Part shown: positions 23,701-35,700 of the stretch, piece by piece
Layout of the letters: every line of letters begins with the position of its first letter
Position numbering within the stretch: position 1 is the first letter of the stretch
From: Lamellibrachia columna
Taxonomy: Eukaryota; Annelida; Polychaeta; Sabellida; Siboglinidae
Assembly: GCA_963662155.1 (NCBI GenBank)
Contig: OY759271.1
Span: forward strand, 38,354,345 to 38,418,344
Direction of reading: 5' to 3'
DNA: 64,000 nt
The notes under the pieces: generated by a model
Database searches by the model: none
What the model saw: the letters and a program-made list of their open reading frames with translations, nothing else
Told to the model about the DNA's origin: nothing
Translations under genes and position numbers: made by a program

Positions 23701-26700
23701 GTTGTACGTCTTCACTAATGTTCTCCCTCTCCCCTAGTGTTTTCCATCTCCCCTAATGTTGTTCCTCTCCCCTAATGTTGTCCTTTTCCCTTAATATTCT
23801 CCTTCTCTAATGTTGTCTGTCTCCCCTAATATTCTCCCTCTCCTCTAATTGACTCCCCTGTCATCCACTTCCAGTCATGTGCTGCAGGTATCTGTGATGT
23901 GTGTTGTGTGATGTGTGTTGTGTGGTTACAGTACACGAGTTGGAACAACCATGACGAGGCCAACTACTGCGCAGTGAGGGTGCGGTCAGTGGCGTCCAGC
24001 AACAATGAGGACATTGTTGAAGTCATTGAGGTCGGACCTCCCCCTCAGTAAGTTCTTTATAATGTCACCTCACAGTCACACACTCTGTGGCCTCATCAGC
24101 ACTGACCTCAGCTATGTTCACACATTATTGAACTTTTCTCAGGATAGTTCATTTTCACACAGACTTAGGATGGATAGCTAAAATGAATAACCCATCCATC
24201 TTACCTGTCTATTTTAAATGTGGGTTGTTCACCCATGCAGAAGAAGTTAGGCAGGCTAAAGTTTTGACCAGCTGAAAGTTGTCAAGTTTGCAGGCTAAAT
24301 CAACAGGTTTCGCTTTGTTTGTCATGTGATCTGTTGAATCGTTCTTCCGATTCCCACCTCGCCCATATTGTATGCCTTTGTGTTCTACTGTTTACTCTCC
24401 ATTTTACTCTAGATTTATTCATCTCTCCACAATGATACCAAAACCCCAATTCCTTACAAGAACTTTTAATAGCAAATGCACATTTTGTACCTGTACTTTT
24501 ATTCAATCTCATGACTGCCAAAAAAATAAATTATTATTAAACTTCTGCTGCAGCGCACCTTCTGGTATAGTGTATAGAACACCAGTTTTTGAACAACTAG
24601 ATCCTCTATCCGTATTAGTATACAAACTTATCCATCCTACATTTAGACTGGTCTGAAGTCAAGACGACTAACCTCTTCTGTGTGAACACAGCTTTTGAGT
24701 CTCATTTAATTAGTTTCATTAGCCAAACATTTAATTTCCTGCAGAAACATGCACATTGTGACTGTGGCAATGTAACAATGGGTATTGTTGATAAAACTGT
24801 ACTGAAAACATCAGGGTTTGGAAACATGAAATATGGTAATTACCATATTCGTCCTAAGAAGTGTACAGTATACTTGAAAAAAAATAGGCCATGGAAAACT
24901 TTCAAGGAATCTGTTCTTATAGGCGTACACCAAATTGTTCTCTAGACAATAAGGTAACTGGTTAACAATGGTGTGTCATTTGTTGAATAATGTAGAAGAA
25001 CTGAAAAGAGGTGCCAACTGTTAAACACCAGATGGCGACACTTTTCAGTTGTTCAAATTACAATAATTATGGATCCTGTTGATTAAAAAAGGGGCGTACC
25101 AGTGCTTCACGTTGGAAAACAACAGGCGAGCGATTTATCGCTCGCCTAAATATGCCAAATTAATTTAGGCGAGTAATTTGTTAGTTGGTTTTCTTTCTTA
25201 TATGATGGCACCACCATTTCCCATTCAGATTCTGTCGTTACATCGCCATGAATTTTTAATAGGTACTTGTTGGGGCAATTGGTGAAACGGCTTTGAATTG
25301 CAACATGTCAGCGATCACTATAGGCGTAGCCTAGGCAAGGCAAGTGTGCCATGGCAGTGTGCTGCCACTGCCATGCCACTGGCTTCACGTTTGGCTTCGC
25401 TTAGGTGGTTTAATATATATATATTTTTTTTCCTATTACCATTATTGTTTTATGTAATAATATCATTTTATTATTAGTTTTTTATATTATGTACAGCACC
25501 AAAAATAATAAACATTAAGGTTTTTGGGCCTAGATGTGTTTGTTTGGTTTCTACAGACCATCCAGTGACGACATGCTGGTGCAGCCATTTGACGTGTACG
25601 TCCAGATCCTCTTGAGCCAAGCCCTCGAGCCGGGATTCCTTTCTGCTCTACAGGATCAACCAGGTACCACTCAGTTTCTCCATCAGAATATCTCATTTAT
25701 GCAATCAACAACACAACACAGATATAGAGATATGAAAAGGCCAAATGAATGACGTTTATTGTGGGGATTAAGGGTAAGCCCACTTTCAAAGAAATGTAAA
25801 ACAAAGAAATGTGGGCTCCACAACCCAACGCCAGGCTGACTACGCCCCATGCGAGTCTCCTGCACGTCGGGTTCAATAGAGCCCACATTTAAACACAAAG
25901 CAGTAGCAGTATTCCTAGAATAAATAAAAGAAACAATGGCATTACTATTGTCATAGAACACCCTTAAACCAAATAGCATAATGCCCTACATGCTATCACG
26001 CAGTCTATGAATACAACTACCTGCTTAAAAATACACTAGCTCTAACTAGAATAACTACAAAGGTGGGGCCAATTCGCCACCGGTCACCGACACGTGACCA
26101 CCCCACCATCGTAACTCAAGTTTTTCGTAAATATGGCAGCGAAACAGTATCCAGACGGCTTTATGGATCTTGACGGCATCCAGGTATGTACCAATTATGC
26201 ATTTTGTCAATTTTTATTGTACGTTGTACTTGCATCAGCCGTCTTTTAAAAGCAGCAGCCAAGCCTTACCAGTGCCAATGCATAGTGTTGCATGAAAAGT
26301 GTCAACAAACGGGACCGATTATTAATTGACTGCATTGATTTGCAGAATAGTCACAGTGTTCATGGAAAAGTCACTGTAACAGTGTTCATGGAATAGTCAC
26401 AGTGACACAGTGTTCATGGAATAGTCATAGTGACACAGTGTTCATGGAATTGTGAGATTACAAGCTTTTTCAGCCGCTAAAATGTCATCTTTGGTGCTGC
26501 AGTATTTGCAATTTGCATCTTTTAATTTCAAGATGCAGCAGTTCTTTCTTTCTATCAAGTTTCCTTCTGAAAATACCCATGTAGGCTGTGATGTAGCACT
26601 TCATAAGTCATTTATATTTAATAAAATAAAAATAAAATAAAAATGAAGGCCTTACTTGAGACACACCGTTTTTACTGTACTAACTAGTGACACACATAGA

Positions 26701-29700
26701 TAATCATGTTGTGTATACATATGATACATATTTGTGTTTAGTATCCATTGTATATACATAGGCAAGGCAGATACTAGTTATGTGTCATTTAATTAATGTA
26801 ACAGCTTTTGTGTATCTTTTATAACCTACATGTAGTAATACAGTCACTGCTTCTACTTAAATCATCATTTTGAAATCCTGCATTAGTCACTGGAATAAGT
26901 ATAGGTCGTGTGGTATACAGCATTATTTATATGGATCATGTGTGGTATACAGCATTATTTGTATGGGTCATGTGTGGTATACAGCATTATTTGTATGGGT
27001 CATGTGTGGTATACAGCATTATTTGTATGGGTCATGTGTGGTATACAGCATTATTTATATGGATCATGTGTGGTATACAGCATTATTTATATGGATCATG
27101 TGTGGTATACAGCATTATTTGTATGGGTCATGTGTGGTATACAGCATTATTTGTATGGGTCATGTGTGGAATACAGCATTATTTGTATGGATCATGTGTG
27201 GTATACAGCATTATTTGTATGGATCATGTGTGGTATACAGCATTATTTGTATGGGTCATGTGTGGTATACAGCATTATTTGTATGGGTCATGTGTGGTAT
27301 ACAGCATTATTTGTATGGGTCATGTGTGGTATACAGCATTATTTGTATGGATCATGTGTGGTATACAGCATTATTTGTATGGGTCGTGTGGTATACAGCA
27401 TTATTTGTATGGGTCATGTGTGGTATACAGCATTATTTGTATGGATCATGTGTGGTATACAGCATTATTTGTATGGGTCATGTGTGGTATACAGTATTAT
27501 TTGTATGGGTCGTGTGGTATACAGCATTATTTGTATGGATCATGTGTGGTATACAGCATTATTTGTATGGATCATGTGTGGTATACACATTATTTGTATG
27601 GGTCATGTGGTATACAGCATTATTTGTATGGATCATGTGTGGTATACAGCATTATTTGTATGGGTCATGTGTGGTATACAGCATTATTTGTATGGGTCAT
27701 GTGGTATACAGCATTATTTGTATGGATCATGTGTGGTATACAGCATTATTTGTATGGATCATGTGTGGTATACAGCATTATTTGTATGGGTCATGTGTGG
27801 TATACAGCATTATTTGTATGGATCATGTGTGGTATACAGCATTATTTGTATGGATCATGTGTGGTATACAGCATTATTTGTATGGATCATGTGTGGTATA
27901 CAGCATTATTTGTATGGATCATGTGTGGTATACATCATTATTTGTATGGGTCATGTGTGGTATACAGCATTATTTGTATGGATCATGTGTGGTATACAGC
28001 ATTATTTGTATGGATCATGTGTGGTATACAGCATTATTTGTATGGATCATGTGTGGTATACAGCATTATTTGTATGGGTCATGTGTGGTATACAGCATTA
28101 TTTGTATGGATCATGTGTGGTATACAGCATTATTTGTATGGATCATGTGTGGTATACAGCATTATTTGTATGGATCATGTGTGGTATACAGCATTATTTG
28201 TATGGGTCATGTGTAGTATACAGCATTATTTGTATGGGTCATGTGTGGTATACAGCATTATTTGTATGGATCATGTGTGGTATACAGCATTATTTGTATG
28301 GGTCATGTGTGGTATACAGCATTATTTGTATGGGTCATGTGTGGTATACAGCATTATTTGTATGGATCATGTGTGGTATACAGCATTATTTGTATGGATC
28401 ATGTGTGGTATACAGCATTATTTGTATGGATCATGTGTGGTATACAGCATTATTTGTATGGATCATGTGTTGTATACAGCATTATTTGTATGGATCATGT
28501 GTGGTATACAGCATTATTTGTATGGGTCATGTGGTATACAGCATTATTTGTATGGGTCATGTGTGGTATACAGCATTATTTGTATGGATCATGTGTGGTA
28601 TACAGCATTATTTGTATGGATCATGTGTGGTATACAGCATTATTTGTATGGATCATGTGTGGTATACAGCATTATATGTATGGATCATGTGTGGTATACA
28701 GCATTATTTGTATGGATCATGTGTGGTATACAGCATTATTTGTATGGATCATGTGTTGTATACAGCATTATTTGTGGGCCAACAGAGTTTCAGATCATTT
28801 TTATCCAATTAGTCACAGCAACAGGCCATCGTTTCAATCGCTTGTTCTTGCCATCCACCCCAACGCTACAATTAAACACATACACATCTTCATCTCATCT
28901 GATTTTGTGTTGTCGCTTCGTATAGTTGCCATGTTGTTTTGATATGTGAGAGCCTGATATGTGAGTTTTACCAGTATAATATCTGTATATCGCAGCATTT
29001 TCTTCTGCGCAATACGTATCAGCTACCGTGATACACCTTCGACGTACCGATTTCATATAAACCGACTGGTTCACGGACTGTCCACTAGGTGTCATGACAG
29101 TGCCTAACATACATTCCAGGACCCGCTAGGGCGCAGATAGCTAAGTTTACCGTAACTTTGTACTTCAGTCCAAAAGTTTATATTCGAAAGAAATAAACCC
29201 AGTTGCAACAGTCATATACAGTGTCAGGTCCGGTTCGCCCATCGATACGCATCACCCGTCGTTCTAAAAACGCAACCTGGTTTGCCTGCGACTTTGACAC
29301 AGGGCATATGATTCTCAAATGATTCCTGCAGCAACATTGTCTGCCATACGCAATACTGACTGAAAGGATGAAAGTAAATCACCAACAGCAAAATAAATAA
29401 CAGCCAAACTTACATTATTCAACTTATAATGCAATGTATTGCAAAACAATAGTGGTTTTTTAAATAATTTTTTTGGGGGACCAGTCATTTTTAACATCTA
29501 CTGGCCTGACGGGCCACTGGGTACAAAAGCTTATTGTCGAGGCCTGTATTTATTGCTAATTGTGTAACAAAATGTGACACCACCACACAAGGAATATGCT
29601 TTGTTGCGATAGCATGTAAATAATGCATTGATGATATGTCATTATAATATATTATGTGTGTATTGCAGTTATTATTACACACTATTACATTCGGCATTAT

Positions 29701-32700
29701 GTAGGTTTGTTTAACATGTTGTAAGTATTATTTATTATATTTACCTAAGGGCTTTGACACCTGTAAGTGCCTCTTCATATCAACTTTATCATAACATGAC
29801 CATGTCATATAACTTACCTTGTTATTTCTTGGGTCGCAGAGGTTGACGGTGTTGGGTCAGTGCTGTAATATTAAAAGAGATTTTAAATAGGTTATTTCAT
29901 ATAGAACACGAGTATGAATACTAATCATAATGTGTATACATAATGTGTATATGTTATATTCTTAGTCTTGTATAAATGAATATATTTAAATTGTTTTTTA
30001 TAAAAAAAAATTATGGTTAATTGTGTTAACAGTTTCATGATAATTTTCTTACTTTTACTTGTATTACTAATTATATTTAAAGTAGTCTTATAGAATATTT
30101 TATCATGTTTATTTTGTTTTTATACTTATCATATGTTTAGACAGAATTATTCTCTTAGCAACTTATGGCCTGTAAAGTACTACTATGTATGTGAAGTACT
30201 ACTATGTATGTGAAGCACCTGAGAGCAATGTTGATTGATCGGTGCTATTATTTATATTATTACAGAGAAGTGTGTGTTATTTTTTACATTATTATTATGT
30301 GTGTTGTGTATTACTTTTCCCTTAAATTATTCCTACATAGACTCACAGCCGTAGTCATAGATGAATAGAAATGTAACTTATGTTGGACACTCAAATCAGT
30401 AAGACAATACTATTGTTTTCCTTTTTTCTTTATTTGGCAGTTTTGAGTCTTGTTAAATTCACACATGCACACATTACTGCTGACAGATAACGCATAAAAA
30501 TTTACAATATAACAATGTCCATGTTTTCAACTTCGATTCTTTCAAAAAGATGAATAGTCACAGTCAATTGCGACAGTACACTAGTCGGAACGGTATACAA
30601 ATACGTCTTGTCAAGAACTTTCTGACTTCGTATATTATATATACATTACTATTTTTAAATGTCATTGTTCCAGTATGTTTTGCATAGTTCTTATATCGAC
30701 AACTCGCCAGTTTTCCATGAATGTTTATCCATTTTGACATATTGTCATTCATCAACACAAACACATATGCAGATATAAAATGGCAAAACATTGCTTAAGC
30801 AGAAGTCAATTTTAGTGACTAGCCATTGCAATGTGGGCAAAACATCGCGAGAATTTCATAAGTAAGTTGTGATTTTCGTAGCTGCTCAAATTCTCAAGTT
30901 GTTCGAGAATACGAATTCATGAAATTTTGTGGCTACGAAATTTATCCGCTATATATTTGCACAACTTCTTACGTACGAAAAAATTTCTTCGAGAATACAG
31001 ACCTTGAGGTGTAATTTGTAGAAATTGCATTTGTTTTCAGATGATTACTACATGGGACCACTGAATTTGATTGACGTGTCGCTGGCAGAATGCAAGACAT
31101 GCATGTTGGACGTACTACACTGGACAACAACATTCACAGTGAGTCTTGTTATAGTTGACTTTAGATCAGTCCAGACAGATGCATTATGTCCTGGTCACTT
31201 AAGTAACATGTACAATCAGTTTCATGAAGGAGTGTGTACTTCTATATAAACAAAACATCAAAGCAGTTAGCTTTAATCATTAGAATTTTGACTGGATCCA
31301 ATTAAATAATAATTTCATTATTTGTCTTTTAAGTCACCAAAAGTGAGTAACAGATTTGCACAAACGAGCTAGCAGGCATGGGTTAATTTCAATTGCTAAT
31401 TGAATTAACTCAATTAATTTAATTTAATTAATTAACTTTTCCAGAAAGTCTAATTTAATTTAATTAATTAACTTTAACAAAAGGGGTTAATTTAGTTTAA
31501 TTTAATTGACAAATTCCCAATTAACTTTCAATTAAGTGATCATTTAACAGTTGATATTACTGGACAGTTCACACCCCTGTTATCCAGGCGTTTCCAGAAG
31601 GCCCTCAGTCACTAGCCTGAGAGAGATCAGGTTGAGACCTGTGAATGGGAGGGACATAGACTCTATCAACCAGGGTGGGCTGGTCATTCAAGCACCTGTG
31701 AATTGGAGGGAAGGCCTAGACAATAGAATCTCCTCTGGTTTAGTATATATAACTTGTGGCTAATCCTGGCTTCTGCAAATCTCTGTTTAAAGTAAACATT
31801 TGGGGCTAGCAACTTGCAACCAAGTGGACCATTACACTATGCATCTATAATTTGTTTACATATAACGGTTAATGGGGAAATGTAACGAAAGGTAACATAG
31901 CTTCAGTTTGGGATATTTTGACAGTGATAATTATATCAAAAGCATGCCAGGTAGGGAACTATGCTGTTTGCCTCATTACCCATACAAGGAAATACAAACA
32001 CATCACAACCCTGTTGCAGCGTTTACACTGGCTGCCTTTTTACACTGGCTGCCTGTTAATTTGTGACCAACTTACAAAGTGCTTTTGTTTACTTGTGCTG
32101 TGTTTACACTGGTGCCTGTTTACTTGTGCTGTGTTTACTTGTGCTGCGTTTACTTGTGCTGTGTTTACTTGTGCTGTGTTTACTTGTGCTGTGTTTACAC
32201 TGGTGCCTGTTTACTTGTGCTGTGTTTACTTGTGCTGTGTTTACTTGTGCTGTGTTTACTTGTGCTGTGTTTACACTGGTGCCTGTTTACTTGTGCTGTG
32301 TTTACTTGTGCTGCGTTTACTTGTGCTGTGTTTACTTGTGCTGTGTTTACTTGTGCTGTGTTTACACTGGTGCCTGTTTACTTGTGCTGTGTTTACTTGT
32401 GCTGTGTTTACTTGTGCTGTGTTTACTTGTGCTGTGTTTACACTGGTGCCTGTTTACTTGTGCTGTGTTTACTTGTGCTGTGTTTACTTGTGCTGTGTTT
32501 ACTTGTGCTGTGTTTACACTGGTGCCTGTTTACTTGTGTGTGTTTACTTGTGCTGCGTTTACTTGTGCTGCGTTTACTTGTGCTGCGTTTACTTGTGCTG
32601 CATTTACTTGTGCTTCGTTTACTTGTGCTGCGTTTACTTGTGCTGTGTTTACACTGGTGCCTGTTTACACTGGTGCCTGTTTACTTGTGCTGTGTTTACT

Positions 32701-35700
32701 TGTGCTGTGTTTACTTGTGCTGCGTTTACTTGTGCTGCGTTTACTTGTGCTGCATTTACTTGTGCTGCGTTTACTTGTGCTGCGTTTACTTGTGCTGCGT
32801 TTACTTGTGCTGTGTTTACTTGTGCTGCGTTTACACTGGTGCCTGTTTACTTGTGCTGTGTTTACTTGTGCTGTGTTTACTTATGCTGTGTTTACTTGTG
32901 CTGTGTTTACTTGTGCTTTGTTTACTTGTGCTGTGTTTACTTGTGCTGCGTTTACTTGTGCTGTGTTTACTTGTGCTGCGTTTACTTGTGCTGTGTGCTC
33001 TTCCTCCTTGTTCCCTGCTGTACAGGGGTGAGGGTCAAGTAAAGTATTGTCGAGCCACTCTTTCTGTACACTTATTGTGCTTTAAATGGTCTGGCGCCAG
33101 ACTACCTGGCTGAGTTAGTTAGCTACCGCCCAATTAACAGAACTCTATAATCTGCTTCGCTGCCAGCGCTTTTATTCATACCGGCTTTACTGACTGTCAC
33201 ACATGGTGATCGCCGTTTTGCTGTTTGCTCAGCCGTTCTATGGAACAATTTAACACCTCTGAGGACAGCGAAATCGTTACAAGTGTTTAAGACACTTTTA
33301 AAGACTCACCTTTTTAAACTAGCTTTTTAATAACTCACCGATGAGGACATTTTATGGGCATTCATTAGATAGTGTAAATATTATTTTTATAGCATATTTA
33401 TTTTATTATTTTCACATGTATTACTGGACTTATTTAAAGTAGAGTTCTTAAGAATAGTTTTTTTATAATTGTATTTATAATTTTTATGGTTATATTCTGA
33501 GTTTTGTATAAATGAATATATTTAAAGTAGTTTTTATAATATTACTGAACATTCTTCAGGATAGTTCATTTTCAAATCAGATAACTTTCATTTTTCAAAT
33601 ACAAAGTGTGTTTAATTTACCTGGTAGAGGCTTTCGTCAACATATCACGTTGACTTCATCAGTACTGATGACGCTGAATGACGTCATCGTACACGTGAGG
33701 TAGACTACTAAAAACACGACTGTAGGAACACAGAAAGAATGTAGACAACACGAAAAAAGAGAAATACACAAGGAGTGAGAGAAAAAGATTGATGTCTACC
33801 ATCAATAAATCCGCCCTTACAGACCATGCGACGACTGAAAACCACATCATAGACTGGGAGGGAGTGAAACATGTAGACAAGGAACCCAACCGAAGAATCC
33901 TGCATATCAAAGAAGCCATCTGGATCAGGAAGCTAGAACACCCATCAACAGAGACGAGGGCAATTACGAACTGCCTCACGTGTACGATGACGTCATTCAG
34001 CGTCATCGGTACTGATGAAGTCAACGTGATACGTTGACGAATGCTTCTACCAGGTAAATTAAACACACCTTGGATATGAAAAATGAAAGTTATCTGATTA
34101 GTTTTTACAATATTTTAGTATATTTAATTTGTTGGCAGTTTCATGATCATTTTTTACTTTTATTACAAACTAAATTTAAAGTAGGATATTTTAACATGGT
34201 TATTTTGTTAGCATTGTTTAGCATTTGTGTAGACTATTCTCAGTATAATTATTCTCTTAGCAATTTTATAGCGTGTAAAATACTACTATGTATGAGCCTG
34301 AGAGCAATCTTGACTGATCGGTACTTTTATTATTATTATTATGCATAAAAAATAGTGTATACATATATAAATGCTAGTGAGTAAAGGGAAACCTAATGAT
34401 TTAGTATAAACACTGCACAAATAACAAATTGGTGGTAGAAATTATGTGTGTAGCTGCCTGGTTTTGTTAAGTTACAAAACATATTCCTGGTACAAGTCAT
34501 GTGATTTTAGAAATGTTTTAAATGACGTGTAAACATCTCTACCAACACATGATTTAATTGTTAATTTAATTTAATTGAAGAATTTGGGAAGTTAATTTAG
34601 TTTTATTTAATTGACCTGAGAAATGAGTGAGGTTAATTTAATTTAATTAGAGAATTTCTTAGTTAATTGTAATTTAATTAATTAACTTTTCAAGTTAATT
34701 GCCCCATGCCTGCGAGCTAGATAGGTACAACTTTTTGAAAAATTAGTCAAAAATAGAAATGAGGAGGGGCATTATTTATTTAGAGTCCCCAATCCCAGCA
34801 CATCTTTCAGTAACAGTAAAGCAGTTCTAATGTAAGAAAACTAATTAGATTTTTCCTGTTGGCAGAACTGGGATTATGTAGATGTAATAAATAATAGTGT
34901 AATATGGAAAACATGTAAAAATGGCTACCTGAGATTGAACGCTAGTAAATTAATTCTGTTAACAGACAACATCTAACAAAAGACTGCAAATTCTGTTGTG
35001 GATAGTCACAGCGAAGGTTTAGTGTACATCCATAAACATAATGGATGTATCTATGATGGTTTTTATGGACATAAATGTTGCCAATGTTGTGTTTGATTGC
35101 AGGAGGCAGTGGAGCATTATCCCTACATACATGTTGTCCAAAGTTCAGACTTAAAAGATCACTGCCAGGTTAGTGCACACTACTACAGACAACTACTGTT
35201 ATGCTTCAGCATTATTTGGTATTTCTGTATTGATGTTTTCAGTGCAGTGTCGACTTTAATCATTAGTTTATAGTACTTCACAGTTGGTGAATGGGTGTTA
35301 TAAGTCAATTGTGGGCAAAGTTGTGGGACGTTGAAGAGACCCACTCCAAGAATTCGAGTTTTGAGAAATCAGGGTTCACAGTTTTCCACAACTCTTCCAT
35401 AGCAGTGCGCCATTTATGTGTAAGGTAGCTCAATGACATTTATGTGTAAGGTAGCTCAATGCCATTTATGTGTAAGGTAGCTCAATGACATTTATGTGTA
35501 AGTTAGCTCAATGACATTTATGTGTAAGGTAGCTCAATGACATTTATGTGTAAGGTAGCTCAATGACATTTATGTGTAAGGTAGCTCAATGCCATTTATG
35601 TGTAAGGTAGCTCAGTGACATTTATGTGTAAGGTAGCTCAGTGACATTTATGTGTAAGGTAGCTCAATGACATTTATGTGTAAGGTAGCTCAATGACATT

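Larger units (their letters stand above)
31920..34345 (+). pseudogene. L2/CR1-type LINE, RT C-terminus plus 3' tail, interrupted
   Basis: HITTLLQRLHWLPF (about 32000-32045) matches the (Y)xHITPLLRxLHWLPV segment at the end of CR1/L2 reverse transcriptases. After a minisatellite, ALNGLAPDYLAELVSYRP-type sequence resumes at about 33080 as LNGLAPDYLAELVSYRPINR, then RFAVCSAVLWNNLTPLRTAK and LQVFKTLLKTHLFKLAF with a stop near 33330. The 3' untranslated tail continues to about 34345 and is split by an insertion at 33544-34100. In-frame stops make it a dead fragment. Confidence 0.75.
31366..34722. mobile_element. Composite transposon-derived block bounded by inverted AT-rich ends, QSER1-like intron 8
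   Basis: The left end reads CTAGCAGGCATGGGTTAATT (31368 onward). The right end read backwards gives CTAGCTCGCAGGCATGGGGC followed by AATTAACT. Both ends contain TTAATTTAATTAATT tracts (31400-31530 and 34550-34690). Inside are a LINE 3' end with a minisatellite and a Penelope-like insertion. Whether the ends belong to one element or to two copies of an AT-rich MITE in opposite orientation is not settled. Confidence 0.45.

Noticed and set aside
26870..28942. 448, 634 and 671 codon plus-strand frames (GIQHYLYGSCVVYSIICM type)
   Set aside because: The same 32-residue repeat appears in all three frames, which is the signature of a 32-bp tandem repeat without stops. It is in intron 7.
29221..29300. 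tRNA-like GGTTCGCCC word
   Set aside because: No cloverleaf arms or matching acceptor stem could be drawn around it.
31918..33113. Cys-rich 322-374 codon frames resembling conotoxin-like or keratin-associated sequence
   Set aside because: The text is a 15-bp repeat inside a LINE fragment; all three frames are open and none has a signal peptide with unique mature sequence.
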